From: JBNKZU01 sp050301795
GTDB lineage: Bacteria; Pseudomonadota; Gammaproteobacteria; Thiohalomonadales; Thiohalomonadaceae
Length of the DNA stretch: 64,000 nt
Reading direction: 5' to 3'
NCBI GenBank assembly: GCA_050301795.1
Contig: JBNKZU010000015.1
Location: 248,001-312,000, forward strand
Position 1 is the stretch's first letter; the number at the start of each line of letters is the position of its first letter. Shown piece by piece: positions 16,660-26,091 of the stretch. The notes under the pieces are model-generated. The model worked only from the letters and a program-made list of their open reading frames with translations, searched no databases and was not told the DNA's origin. A program made the position numbers and the translations under genes.

Positions 16660-18162
16660 GTGAGCTTTGCATCCGTTAAAACCAGAGCCGCCGTTGGCAT
16701 TCATGCACCACAAGTCATTGTTGAGGTTCATCTCGCCAATGGCTTGCCCGGAATGTCGATTGTAGGCCTGCCGGAAACGGCGGTTAAAGAGAGCAAGGAT
16801 CGTGTCCGTGCCGCACTACAAAACAGCCATTTCGAATTTCCCAACCGACGTATCACAATCAACCTAGCACCAGCAGATCTTCCCAAAGAGGGCGGTCGGT
16901 TCGATCTACCAATTGCATTAGGTATTCTTACCGCCTCAGGACAGCTCCCACAAAACACGCTTAATCAATATGAGTTTGCAGGTGAGTTGGGACTTAATGG
17001 TGAACTACGTCCGGTAAATGGCATTCTGCCGATGGCGATTCAGACCCAGGCAGTCAATCGATCATTAATCGTCCCCAACGATAATGGATCGGAGGCTCGA
17101 TTAATCGATTCGCTTGAGCTCTATACGGCGAATCATCTATTAGAGGTCTGCGCACACTTAAGCGGCCAACAGCGATTGCCGCTATTTCCAGAGCCGCCAC
17201 ATATTAATAGCATTGAATATGGTGTTGATATGCGCGACGTCATGGGACAGCAACAGGCACGACGAGCCATTGAGATAGCCGCTGCCGGAAATCATAACCT
17301 GCTGTTTTTCGGCCCACCCGGAACAGGTAAGAGCATGTTGGCATCGAGGCTATCAACGATTCAACCACCCATGAACCTCAATGAGGCGCTCGAAAGCGCA
17401 GCGATTGCCTCCATCAGTAATCGTGGCTTTGATCATCAACAATTTTGGCTCAGGAAATTTAGGTCGCCACACCACTCTGCGTCAAGTGTGGCTTTAGTCG
17501 GAGGTGGTAGTCCGCCAAAACCTGGGGAGATATCGCTCGCACATCATGGCACCCTGTTTCTTGACGAACTTCCAGAGTTTGATCGACGAGTACTTGAGGT
17601 TTTAAGAGAACCATTGGAATCTGGTGAAATTACAATCTCAAGAGCAAGCTATCAAACCAACTTCCCGGCACGATTCCAATTAATTGCTGCCATGAATCCA
17701 TGCCCCTGCGGATATCTTGGCCATCCCAATGCCCGCTGTCACTGCACGAGCGAACAGGTCTCCAGATATCGCGCCAGAATATCGGGGCCACTCCTTGACA
17801 GAATAGATATGCATGTTGAGGTGCCCGCGATAAAACACCAAAATCTCAATACTTCAAATCAGCAGCCCGAAGATAGTCAAACGATTCGTAGGCGGGTCAT
17901 CGCAGCATCTGATATTCAGATGAAACGACAAGGCTGTTTAAATAGCCGACTTGAAGGTGATGATCTGAATGAGATCTGCGCTTTAAATCCCCAATCCCGA
18001 AGTGTGCTTGAGCAAAGCAGTGAAAAGCTTGGGCTGTCGGCACGTGCTTTTCAGCGCATTCGCAAGGTTGCCCGTACCATTGCTGATCTGGGTCAGAGTG
18101 AAAATATTGAGCTTAACCATTTAACTGAGGCTATCGGCTTTCGGCGATTTGATACGCTATAA
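16660..18162 (+). CDS. comM: YifB/ComM family Mg-chelatase-like AAA+ ATPase
   Basis: A 500-residue protein: an N-terminal Lon-protease-like domain (SFASVKTRAAVGIHAP, then NLAPADLPKEGGRFDLPIALGIL), a Mg-chelatase-type AAA+ core with Walker A FFGPPGTGKSML near residue 218 and Walker B TLFLDELPEF near residue 299, then a C-terminal lid. A zinc-binding cysteine set lies near residues 348-362 (CPCGYLG...CHC). ComM is a hexameric helicase that promotes branch migration during natural transformation, so this copy may do the same. The start is a GTG behind GGGAGGG. Confidence 0.93.
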   Translation: MSFASVKTRAAVGIHAPQVIVEVHLANGLPGMSIVGLPETAVKESKDRVRAALQNSHFEFPNRRITINLAPADLPKEGGRFDLPIALGILTASGQLPQNTLNQYEFAGELGLNGELRPVNGILPMAIQTQAVNRSLIVPNDNGSEARLIDSLELYTANHLLEVCAHLSGQQRLPLFPEPPHINSIEYGVDMRDVMGQQQARRAIEIAAAGNHNLLFFGPPGTGKSMLASRLSTIQPPMNLNEALESAAIASISNRGFDHQQFWLRKFRSPHHSASSVALVGGGSPPKPGEISLAHHGTLFLDELPEFDRRVLEVLREPLESGEITISRASYQTNFPARFQLIAAMNPCPCGYLGHPNARCHCTSEQVSRYRARISGPLLDRIDMHVEVPAIKHQNLNTSNQQPEDSQTIRRRVIAASDIQMKRQGCLNSRLEGDDLNEICALNPQSRSVLEQSSEKLGLSARAFQRIRKVARTIADLGQSENIELNHLTEAIGFRRFDTL

Positions 18163-18168
18163 ATCAGT

Positions 18169-18576
18169 TCAGGCGTTTTCGGTTAATACCTTGCCCAGCA
18201 GACGACAGGCATCGGTTGCGGTAAATATTCCAGCAAGATCACCACTATTGAGCACCATCACCGAGCCGATATGCTTTTCAGCCATATCACTCACAACATC
18301 GGCCAGTAGATCATTCACATCTGCCGTGTAGGTGTGCAGTGTGCAGACATCCTCAACGGTCAGATCCGCCGCCTGCTCAAGCCCCTGATTGGCAACCAGT
18401 GCCAGGTTAATATCTCTATCTGAAAGGACACTGACAAATTTACCGTTACTGGTCACCGGAAGATGACGAATCCCCTTTTCTGTCAGAATCTTCTGCGCCT
18501 GTGCAACTGAATCAGTAATCTCAATCGTCAGTGGTGATGCAGTCATGACCGCACCCATGGTTAACTGTGTACTCAT
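18169..18576 (-). CDS. CBS domain protein
   Basis: A 135-residue stand-alone pair of CBS domains (about residues 8-62 and 78-130), which usually bind adenine nucleotides or S-adenosylmethionine as a cytosolic sensor module. Typical strands are visible: GIRHLPVTSNGKFVSVLSDRDI and HIGSVMVLNSGDLAGIFTATD. I start at the ATG with GAGGGGAA upstream; a further in-frame TTG at 18588 is less likely. It converges on yifB with a 6-base gap. No partner enzyme is evident. Confidence 0.9.
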   Translation of the reverse strand: MSTQLTMGAVMTASPLTIEITDSVAQAQKILTEKGIRHLPVTSNGKFVSVLSDRDINLALVANQGLEQAADLTVEDVCTLHTYTADVNDLLADVVSDMAEKHIGSVMVLNSGDLAGIFTATDACRLLGKVLTENA

Positions 18577-18720
18577 ACTTCCCCTCAACTACCTTATTCT
18601 TATCGACATTAATCAACGCATTTTATACATAAACCACCATAATGTGTATTTCGGTAATATCGACTCCATCTGGCACACCCACTACAATAGCCAGCCTCAT
18701 AAACCCGCCCAGGAAAAACA

Positions 18721-20724
18721 TTGTCACTAAACCCCAAACAGTCTGAAGCCGTTCGCCATGTTGGAAGTCCACTTCTGGTTCTGGCGGGAGCAGGTAGTGG
18801 CAAAACGCGGGTAATCACCGAAAAGATTGCCTATCTGATCCAGCAGTGCGACTACAACCCAAAACATGTCGCTGCGGTTACCTTTACCAACAAGGCCGCC
18901 AGAGAAATGAAAGAGCGGGTCAGCAAAATCCTCAAAGGAAAGGAATCAAAAGGTCTACGCGTCTCAACGTTCCATACCCTTGGGCTGGATATTATTCGCA
19001 ATGAACTTAAAACCCTGGGTTATAAATCCGGCTTCTCCATTTTTGATGCGCATGATTCAGCCAGTCTGATGCGGGAGTTAATGCGCCGCGATGGCGGCAG
19101 TGATGATCTGATCAAGGAGATGCAGTGGCGAATCTCCTCCTGGAAAAACGCTTTTATCACCCCGGATCAGGCGATTGAAGAGAGTGATCACGAAGGCTCG
19201 CTGGTAGCGGCAATGCTCTATGCCAGTTACAACCGTCATCTGAAAGCCTACAACGCAGTCGATTTTGATGATCTAATCATGCTTCCGGTCATTCTGTTTC
19301 AGGAACACCCGGATATTCTTGATAAATGGCGTAATCGCATCCGCTATCTGCTGGTGGATGAGTATCAGGATACCAACAGCACCCAGTATCAATTGGTCAA
19401 ACAACTGATGGCCGAACGTGGCGCACTAACCGTGGTGGGTGATGATGATCAATCCATCTACGCCTGGCGCGGTGCACAACCCGAAAACCTGGCGCTGTTA
19501 AAAGATGATTTTCCGACATTAAAAGTAGTAAAGCTGGAGCAGAACTATCGCTCCATGGGCATTATCCTGAAAGCGGCCAATACCCTGATTGATAACAACC
19601 CGCATATCTTTGCCAAAAAACTCTGGAGCGATAAGGGGATGGGGGAATCTATCCGTATCGTCACTGCAGCTAATGATGAGGATGAAGCGCTCAAGGTCGT
19701 CTCACGTATTATTAGCAGGCACCACAACGACAATATTCCCTTCAATCAGTTTGCAATTCTCTACCGGGGCAACCATCAGTCACGCCCATTTGAAAAAGCA
19801 CTGCGTGAACACCGCATACCCTATGTAATCAGTGGTGGTACCTCATTTTTCAGTTATACAGAGGTTAAGGACATCATGGCCTATCTGCGCCTGGTCTCAA
19901 ACCCGGATGATGATGCGGCGTTTCTGCGTGTAGTAAATACTCCCCGGCGCGAGATTGGAGCGGTCACGCTCGAAAAGCTTGGCAACTACGCTGGTGAACG
20001 TGGCATCAGTCTTTTCACTGCCAGCTTTGAATTTGGTCTGAAAACCACATTAAACGAACGCTCCTATCAGCGCCTGTCGCATTTTACCGAATGGCTGGTA
20101 GATGTTGGTGATCGTGCAAGGCGTGGCGATCCGGTTGAATCAGTCAGAACTCTCATCAGGGAGATCGATTATCAGGCATGGCTTAATGATACCTCACGTG
20201 ATCTCAAGGTGGCCGAGCGCCGGATGGAAAATGTGAATGATCTGATTAACTGGCTGTCGCGTATGGTTGAAGATTGGGATGGCTCGGAGCCATCTCTTGC
20301 AGAGCTGGTTAATCGCCTTAGTCTGTTTGACATTCTGGAACGACAGAACGAAGAACAGGATAGTGAAGCTGTACGACTAATGACACTACATGCATCAAAA
20401 GGGCTGGAGTTCCCGCATGTATTCCTGGCAGGTGCCGAAGAGGAACTGTTACCCCATCGCACCAGCATCGAAGAGGATAATATTGAAGAGGAGCGTCGCC
20501 TTGCCTATGTGGGGATCACCCGAGCCCAAGAGAGCCTGACGATTACTCATGCAGCACGACGTCGCCGAGCTGGCGAGTTAGTTCGTTGTCAGACCAGCCG
20601 CTTTCTTGATGAATTACCCGAAGAAGACCTGGTTTGGGAGAGTAAAAAGGGTGAAGTTCCGGCAGAGGAGCGGCAGGCAACCGGAAAGGCGAATCTGGCG
20701 AACCTGCGAGCAATGCTTCAGTGA
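18721..20724 (+). CDS. rep: ATP-dependent DNA helicase Rep (UvrD/Rep family)
   Basis: A 667-residue superfamily 1A 3'-5' helicase that removes proteins ahead of the replisome and restarts forks. Helicase motifs appear in order: Q motif LNPKQSEAV, Walker A GAGSGKTRV (residues 20-28), TFHTL, DEYQDTN (motif II, near 215), GDDDQSIYAWRGA, YRS, RLMTLHASKGLEFPHVF and EERRLAYVGITRA. The start is TTG with AGGAA upstream, and the N-terminus aligns with the known Rep start. It ends LANLRAMLQ, as in Rep. The 3' end overlaps the convergent kinase gene by 7 bases. Confidence 0.97.
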   Translation: MSLNPKQSEAVRHVGSPLLVLAGAGSGKTRVITEKIAYLIQQCDYNPKHVAAVTFTNKAAREMKERVSKILKGKESKGLRVSTFHTLGLDIIRNELKTLGYKSGFSIFDAHDSASLMRELMRRDGGSDDLIKEMQWRISSWKNAFITPDQAIEESDHEGSLVAAMLYASYNRHLKAYNAVDFDDLIMLPVILFQEHPDILDKWRNRIRYLLVDEYQDTNSTQYQLVKQLMAERGALTVVGDDDQSIYAWRGAQPENLALLKDDFPTLKVVKLEQNYRSMGIILKAANTLIDNNPHIFAKKLWSDKGMGESIRIVTAANDEDEALKVVSRIISRHHNDNIPFNQFAILYRGNHQSRPFEKALREHRIPYVISGGTSFFSYTEVKDIMAYLRLVSNPDDDAAFLRVVNTPRREIGAVTLEKLGNYAGERGISLFTASFEFGLKTTLNERSYQRLSHFTEWLVDVGDRARRGDPVESVRTLIREIDYQAWLNDTSRDLKVAERRMENVNDLINWLSRMVEDWDGSEPSLAELVNRLSLFDILERQNEEQDSEAVRLMTLHASKGLEFPHVFLAGAEEELLPHRTSIEEDNIEEERRLAYVGITRAQESLTITHAARRRRAGELVRCQTSRFLDELPEEDLVWESKKGEVPAEERQATGKANLANLRAMLQ

Positions 20725-22508
20725 ACCGGTTGATTCAATAGTTTACCCAGTGTGTTACGCAGATGAGCAGGCCGTACCGGTTTGTGTAACAGGACAAAGC
20801 CACTCTCATTTGCCTCCTGTATTCGTTTGGGATCGGTATCTCCTGTGACTAAGACTGCCGGAACTTCAGCTCCGATGATTTTATGGATTTTTGTGATTGC
20901 CTCGGCACCGGTTGTATTATTTCGCAGACGATAATCGGCAATTATGGCATCAGGGATCACATCCATCTCCTTCACTAATTGAACAGCGCTCTCAATACTA
21001 TCGCTCAAATAGGGAACACATCCCCAACGCATTAATAGAGATTCCGTGCCCTGTCGAACAGACAATTCATCATCAATGACAACAATGTGTTTATCCTTCA
21101 GATCCCAAATAACAGGTTGATGACCGGGTTTAGGTTGTGTGCAGTCACTCTCTGAAAAAAGTTCAAGCTCAATACTAAAACAGGTTCCTTTCCCTTTGAT
21201 CGAGTTGATAGATAAAGGGTGTTGTAATAGCTCAGCCATGCGTCTACAGATCGAGAGACCCAGCCCTAAACCTTTACTGCGATCACGTTCAGGGTTGTGT
21301 AATTGCTGGAACTCAAGAAAGATAAGCTCCTGATCCGATTTATCGATGCCAATACCGGTATCGAGTACTTGTAAAATGAGCTTATCTCCCCGTCGTCGAC
21401 ACCCGATCAATACCCCACCTTTACTGGTATAACGGATCGCATTTGATAGCAGGTTTCTCACAATATTTGATAACAGCGTAGGGTCGGTATTAACCCAGGC
21501 ATTAAAGAGATGGTGTTTAAGTTTTAACCCCTTCTCTTGTGCCAGAGGCGCAAACTCAAGCGTAATACTCTCTAACAGTGAGCGAATATTAATAATCTCC
21601 TTCTCCGGTTCGATAATATTTGCATCAAGTTTTGAAATATCGAGTAGTGATGTGAGTAGCTGGTTTAAAGAGTCAACTGCACTGTTGACATAGGTAAGTA
21701 TTAACTTTCCGTTGGCACTTTTTACCTCACTTTCAAGTGCAGTGGTAAATAGTGAAAGTGAATGTACTGGCTGACGCAGATCATGACTGGCCGATGCAAG
21801 AAAGCGGGTTTTGGCCTGATTGGCAAACTCAACACGCTCCTTCTCTTTTTGAAGAGCCTTAAGTAGTTCAAGGTTGGTATAGTTTAAAGCTACCGTTTTG
21901 CGGTAACTGCGATTCGCGCCCTTTGAGATGTTGTAGGCCACAACAATATAGATCAACAGACCAATACCCATTGCGGCATACTCTGATGTTCCCTCAAACA
22001 ACATCCTTAACGACAGAGGGCCAATACTTGATGTAACGAAAAACAGATAGGTCTTAGGCCAGACAGAGTTGTTATTAACTCCTGAGATAGTGACGCCGAT
22101 AATAATACAAAAGAGCGCAACCTGGTGACCCATACCTGCATCCGAGCTGAAAAAATAGACACCACCGAACCCCCACATGGCACCCAGTATTAATGAGCCG
22201 ATGGCATATCGATTCCCCCAATAATCCGGGGTATTAACAGCAGGCCTGTTTTCTGAGGTGTAGAGTTTAAAAAGGTAGTAACGATGGCCGCATGAGACAT
22301 ACATCGTAATCAACCATAGAACAAGATCCACTCCCTGGTGATAACTCGATATACCAATGGCCAGAGCTGTGGATAATAGAATTGTTCCATACACCACCGC
22401 CGGTATTCTTCTGTAGAGCTCATCGATTGCATCGTTATCAATCAGCTTATCCAGCGACTCGTCATTTTGGGGGAGACGATGCATCGACGCCTCAGTAATC
22501 TGTTCCAT
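20718..22508 (-). CDS. Membrane hybrid histidine kinase with C-terminal receiver
   Basis: A 596-residue sensor kinase with five or six predicted membrane helices in the first 200 residues, a coiled linker, a HisKA domain with H242 in SASHDLRQPVHSLS, a HATPase_c domain (IVRNLLSNAIRYTSKGG, LDTGIGI, KGLGLGLSI) and a receiver with D525 in IIADYRLR. The SHDLRQP box places it among kinases lacking a separate periplasmic sensor, where the membrane part senses. I prefer the ATG at 22508 (AGGGA upstream); an ATG at 22547 gives 13 more residues. No regulator gene is adjacent, so output may be through phosphate flow to another protein. Confidence 0.88.
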   Translation of the reverse strand: MEQITEASMHRLPQNDESLDKLIDNDAIDELYRRIPAVVYGTILLSTALAIGISSYHQGVDLVLWLITMYVSCGHRYYLFKLYTSENRPAVNTPDYWGNRYAIGSLILGAMWGFGGVYFFSSDAGMGHQVALFCIIIGVTISGVNNNSVWPKTYLFFVTSSIGPLSLRMLFEGTSEYAAMGIGLLIYIVVAYNISKGANRSYRKTVALNYTNLELLKALQKEKERVEFANQAKTRFLASASHDLRQPVHSLSLFTTALESEVKSANGKLILTYVNSAVDSLNQLLTSLLDISKLDANIIEPEKEIINIRSLLESITLEFAPLAQEKGLKLKHHLFNAWVNTDPTLLSNIVRNLLSNAIRYTSKGGVLIGCRRRGDKLILQVLDTGIGIDKSDQELIFLEFQQLHNPERDRSKGLGLGLSICRRMAELLQHPLSINSIKGKGTCFSIELELFSESDCTQPKPGHQPVIWDLKDKHIVVIDDELSVRQGTESLLMRWGCVPYLSDSIESAVQLVKEMDVIPDAIIADYRLRNNTTGAEAITKIHKIIGAEVPAVLVTGDTDPKRIQEANESGFVLLHKPVRPAHLRNTLGKLLNQPVH

Positions 22509-22670
22509 TAAAAATCCCTGTTGATATTTGTGGGAGGACGGACTCATTAACTGCCATGTCCCTTATTACAATGTAGGCAGGATAAGGTCAATGATACAAA
22601 AGCATTAATGCATAAGCCAAGAGCCATTTCTGATACTATTGGCATTTTGGTTAAGACCTGTTTTCGTTTT

Positions 22671-23465
22671 ATGAAATATCTTCTGATAATAATTGCTCTA
22701 ATCACCTCAAGTGGTTGTTCAACGATGCAAAAACTTGCAAACGATGATCGCAGACTAACAATTACCCCAACATGGCATCGAATTACGGAGGCGGCAAATC
22801 GCGCCATTTCAGATCCAGGCACAATAATCCCGGCAGCAGCGGCAATTGCTGTGGCAATGACTGGTAAAGACCGTGAGTGGGCATTAGATGCTTATAAAAA
22901 CCATTACCTCTTCGGAAACGACGACGATGCCCATCTGCAATCAGAACGGGGAAGAGAGTTCTTATACCTGCTGATGGCTTCAACCGCATTTGCAGCCGAG
23001 CCAGTAACAGATGAGAACAGATATACAGAAGGGGCACTACTTGCGACTACCGAGTTTGCAACCATCTCGGCCACGACCCTGGCAACACGCATACTGAAGA
23101 AAAATATCTCACGCAAGATCCCGAATTATGACCCAACCAAACCAGATGATGAGTCTTTTCCATCCAACCATGCCACCGAACCGTTTGCCGCAGCCGCCGT
23201 AATACGCCGTAATCTGGATCGAGCGGATATTTCCGAAGGATGGAAAAACACCATTAACGGAATAAGCTACTTCACTGCATCAGCCGCATCGTGGGCGCGA
23301 ATCGAGATGGGACTCCACTACCCAACCGATCAGTTGCTAAGCGCCGCCGTGGGTAATTTTGTCGGCCTGTTTGTGCATGATGCCTTTATCCTGAACCCAA
23401 AACTTTCGTTAACATTAGTTCCTGATAGAGAGCGCTTCTATGCAGGAATAGGTTACCGCTTTTAG
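22671..23465 (+). CDS. PAP2 family phosphatase, probable lipoprotein
   Basis: A 264-residue protein that begins with a signal sequence ending in a lipobox-like ITSSGC, so it is probably lipid-anchored. The body carries the PAP2 acid-phosphatase signature: a basic stretch with P (near residue 178), FPSNHATEPFAAA in place of the usual PSGH, and WARIEMGLHYPTDQ with the catalytic His and Asp near residue 225. It may act on lipid phosphates or undecaprenyl pyrophosphate in the envelope. I chose the ATG at 22671 because the lipoprotein signal starts there; an ATG at 22608 would bury it. The next gene starts within 10 bases of the stop, so they form an operon. Confidence 0.82.
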   Translation: MKYLLIIIALITSSGCSTMQKLANDDRRLTITPTWHRITEAANRAISDPGTIIPAAAAIAVAMTGKDREWALDAYKNHYLFGNDDDAHLQSERGREFLYLLMASTAFAAEPVTDENRYTEGALLATTEFATISATTLATRILKKNISRKIPNYDPTKPDDESFPSNHATEPFAAAAVIRRNLDRADISEGWKNTINGISYFTASAASWARIEMGLHYPTDQLLSAAVGNFVGLFVHDAFILNPKLSLTLVPDRERFYAGIGYRF

Positions 23466-23474
23466 GTGTTGGCA

Positions 23475-24125
23475 ATGAAAGCCCGCTATCTGAAAAAACT
23501 GCTCATCATCACGCTGTTAATCACTATCGGTGTGCTACTCGACCTCTATGGCGTGCTCGACCCGCAACGACTGCTAACCATAGCCAGAGCCTACAGCGAA
23601 AACTGGTGGCTGGTGCTGATACTCATCGTCATTCAGGCGGTTCTGTTTACCTTCGCTTTAGCGGGGTCAGTTTTTTTATGGGTCGTTGCTCCGCTCTACC
23701 CACCAGTTATTGCGACACTCATCCTTGCAACAGGGGCAACTCTGGGTGGCGTGGGAGCCTACCTCTTTTCACAGCGCCTTACCAATGAGTGGATCGAGAG
23801 AGTTGAAAAATCGCACACCTACCGCGTCCTGCATAAATACGATAACTTCTTTACGCTCTTTGCGATGCGCCTGTTTCCGGCATTTCCACATGCAGTGGTA
23901 AACTACAGCTCAGGCATGTTAAAGGTAAAACTGAGCCACTTTATTACGGCATCATTTACAGGTGTTGCCATCAAGTCATGGGTCTATGCCAACGTCATCT
24001 ACAATGCAACGACTACCGAATCGATCGATCAACTCTTTACCCTCTCAACCTATGGGCCACTGGTACTACTATCGGTAATAACAGTGACAGGGGTCATCCT
24101 CATGAACAGACACTCTGCACAGTAG
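23475..24125 (+). CDS. VTT domain (TVP38/TMEM64, DedA-like) membrane protein
   Basis: A 216-residue inner-membrane protein with about five hydrophobic segments and the VTT/SNARE-associated core: a G-rich helix (ATLGGVGAYLFSQRLT near residue 93) then FFTLFAMRLFPAFPHAVVNYSSGML near residues 133-157. Relatives are implicated in lipid flipping, including undecaprenyl phosphate recycling. Pairing with an upstream PAP2 phosphatase fits a shared role in lipid-carrier handling, an inference. The start may be the ATG (AGGTG before it) or the GTG at 23466. The stop codon lies inside the repeat at 24122. Confidence 0.88.
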   Translation: MKARYLKKLLIITLLITIGVLLDLYGVLDPQRLLTIARAYSENWWLVLILIVIQAVLFTFALAGSVFLWVVAPLYPPVIATLILATGATLGGVGAYLFSQRLTNEWIERVEKSHTYRVLHKYDNFFTLFAMRLFPAFPHAVVNYSSGMLKVKLSHFITASFTGVAIKSWVYANVIYNATTTESIDQLFTLSTYGPLVLLSVITVTGVILMNRHSAQ

Positions 24126-24196
24126 GTTGGGCTGAACCCGTGAAGCACAACATAAGAGATGGTAGTGTTGTGGTTCGTAAACTCACCCCAACCTAC
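24122..24196. repeat. REP-like imperfect palindrome of the GTAGGTTGGG type
   Basis: Left arm GTAGGTTGGGCTGA...CACAAC and right arm, inverted, GTTGTGG...CCCCAACCTAC; about three quarters of the 30 bp arms match. Repeats opening GTAGGTTGGG are widely scattered in gammaproteobacterial genomes. It starts inside the final codons of the VTT gene and so supplies its stop codon. Confidence 0.65.
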
Positions 24197-24317
24197 GCAC
24201 TGCGAGTGAAGCATTATGCATACAAAACAGATCAAACTTACGTTGATTGTATAAAGAGATGAACGGATATTTTTTAATGTATCGGTGTTCTAATCAAGTG
24301 CATGTAGTGTAGAAATT

Positions 24318-24343
24318 GAACTGTGAAATCCCTTTCACAATTC
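24318..24343 (-). terminator. Hairpin after prpD, possible terminator
   Basis: An 11-bp stem with one G-U pair (GAACTGTGAAA/TTTCACAATTC) around TCCC, 15 bases beyond the prpD stop. A T-run is missing, so termination or 3' end stabilisation are both possible. Confidence 0.5.
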
Positions 24344-24358
24344 ATTGGGCGTTATCTC

Positions 24359-25807
24359 TTAGATTAAGTACATATCCATATATTCATTGAGTGGTGTTGC
24401 TTCCAGCTTCTGTTGATCCAGGCTCAGTTCATAGATCGCCTCTGCCTGACGTCGTGGGAAACGGGTCAGCAGCGCATCATGGAACTTCTTCTCCAGCACC
24501 GGTATGCCCTCTTCACGACGGCGGCGATGCCCGATGGGGTATTCAACCTCAACCTTTTCGGTTGAGCTGCCATCAGTAAAGAACACCTGGATCGCATTAG
24601 CGATGGAGCGCTTGTCGGGGTCGTGATACTCCTTCGAGTAGCGCTCATCTTCCATCACTACCATCTTGTTACGCAGCGCATCAATACGTGGATCCTGAGC
24701 AAACTCATTTTCATAGTGCTCTGCGGTTAGCTCACCATGCAGCAGCGATACCGCGACAATGTATTGTAGGCAGTGGTCTCGGTCAGCCGGATTATGCAGT
24801 GGCCCCTCCTTGGAGATAATACGAATAGCTGAATCCTGTGTGGTCAGTTCAATGCGCTCGATCTCATTAACCCGATCTTTTACCTGATCGTGCAATGCAA
24901 ATGCACACTCTACCGCTGTCTGTGAATGGAACTCTGCCGGGAATGAGATCTTGAACAGGATCTGCTCCATCACATAACTGCCATAAGGGCGCTGGAATTT
25001 GAATTTATTGCCCTTAAACAGCACGTCATAGAAGCCCCACTGTTTTGCCGAGAGCACACTCGGCAGTCCCATCTCACCCTTCTGTACCATCATTGCCAGG
25101 CGGACTGCACGACTTGACGCATCACCCGCTGCCCATGATTTACGTGAACCAGTATTGGGTGCATGGCGATAGGTGCGCAGCGACTGTCCATCAACCCACG
25201 CCTGAGACAGTGCATCTACGGTTTGATCCATATTGAGATCAAGCATCACCGATGCAACCGCAGCCGATGCAACCTTAACCAGCAACACATGATCCAGACC
25301 AACACGATTAAAACAGTTCTCCAGCGCAAGCACTCCCTGTACCTCATGCGCTTTAACCATCAGATGCAGCACATCGCCTACCGCTAGAGGCTGTTTACCT
25401 TCGGCAACGGCCTTGCGGCTTAAGTAATCACCCAAGCCAAGAATAGCACCGAGGTTATCCGATGGGTGTCCCCACTCTGCGGCCAGCCAGGTATCATTAA
25501 AGTCGAGCCAGCGTACAAGGGCACCGATGTCCCACGCTGCTTTTACCGGATCGAGTTGATGTGGTGTTCCGGGTACTCGCGCACCATGTGGCACCACTGT
25601 TCCCGGAATGATTGGTCCAAGGTGTTTGGTTGCCTCTGGATACTGGAGCGCTAAAAGTGCACAGCCAATGCTGTCAATCAGGCAGCTACGTGCAGTACTA
25701 AGCGCCTCTTCCGAGGTGACTTCATAGTTAAGTACATATTCGGCAATATCCACCAGTTCCTGATCCGGGGCTGGACGGTCGTTTATATCTACGTTGTGTG
25801 AACTCAT
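24359..25807 (-). CDS. prpD: 2-methylcitrate dehydratase (PrpD, MmgE/PrpD family)
   Basis: A 482-residue cytosolic enzyme that dehydrates 2-methylcitrate to 2-methyl-cis-aconitate; this cofactor-free family can also act weakly on citrate. Family features: DSIGCALLAL near residue 46, ARVPGTPHQLDPVKAAWDIGALVRWLDFNDTW near residues 77-107, EWGHPSDNLGAIL, KSWAAGDASSRAV near residue 226 and FPAEFHSQTAVE near residue 293. The length matches PrpD. It is the last gene of gntR-prpB-prpC-prpD, set apart from prpC by 284 bases of repeats. Confidence 0.95.
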   Translation of the reverse strand: MSSHNVDINDRPAPDQELVDIAEYVLNYEVTSEEALSTARSCLIDSIGCALLALQYPEATKHLGPIIPGTVVPHGARVPGTPHQLDPVKAAWDIGALVRWLDFNDTWLAAEWGHPSDNLGAILGLGDYLSRKAVAEGKQPLAVGDVLHLMVKAHEVQGVLALENCFNRVGLDHVLLVKVASAAVASVMLDLNMDQTVDALSQAWVDGQSLRTYRHAPNTGSRKSWAAGDASSRAVRLAMMVQKGEMGLPSVLSAKQWGFYDVLFKGNKFKFQRPYGSYVMEQILFKISFPAEFHSQTAVECAFALHDQVKDRVNEIERIELTTQDSAIRIISKEGPLHNPADRDHCLQYIVAVSLLHGELTAEHYENEFAQDPRIDALRNKMVVMEDERYSKEYHDPDKRSIANAIQVFFTDGSSTEKVEVEYPIGHRRRREEGIPVLEKKFHDALLTRFPRRQAEAIYELSLDQQKLEATPLNEYMDMYLI

Positions 25808-25836
25808 ATTTAATCTCTTATATAAAAATTAATTAC

Positions 25837-26086
25837 TCTCGCAAAGGCGCAAAGTTCGCTAAGGTTTAATGAAGGTTATTTGCAACTCGAGTAATTCTGT
25901 TCTTCATTAACGCCTTGCTGAAATAGCACCGCCGCCGATAGGTAGTCATTGCGAGGAGCGAAGCGACGTGGCAATCCATAACCATCTGCTATCAAGGCTC
26001 TGGATTGCTTCACTATGTTCGCAATGACATTTTCCACGCATAATAGTTTTATCATCTTCCTTTGCGTTCTCTGCGCCTTTGCGAGA
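25837..26086. repeat. Nested repeat insertion between prpC and prpD: outer inverted repeats
   Basis: Left arm TCTCGCAAAGGCGCAAAG... (25837-25864) and right arm in inverse (26059-26086) match at 24 of 28 positions. They enclose about 250 bp. Repeats of the CTCGCAAAGGCGCAAAG type occur in many bacterial genomes, usually between genes. No transposase is inside, so this is a non-autonomous element. Confidence 0.65.
25945..26028. repeat. Inner inverted repeat of the GTCATTGCGAGG type
   Basis: GTCATTGCGAGGAGCGAAGC... (25945-25978) faces its imperfect inverse TGGATTGC...GCAATGAC (26001-26028). It is a common palindromic repeat of Gram-negative genomes, here nested inside the outer repeat pair, and the transcript would form a long hairpin. 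Confidence 0.7.
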
Positions 26087-26091
26087 AACTT

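Noticed and set aside
25808..26091. Insertion sequence in the prp operon
   Set aside because: No transposase frame and no target-site pattern; only palindromic repeats are present.
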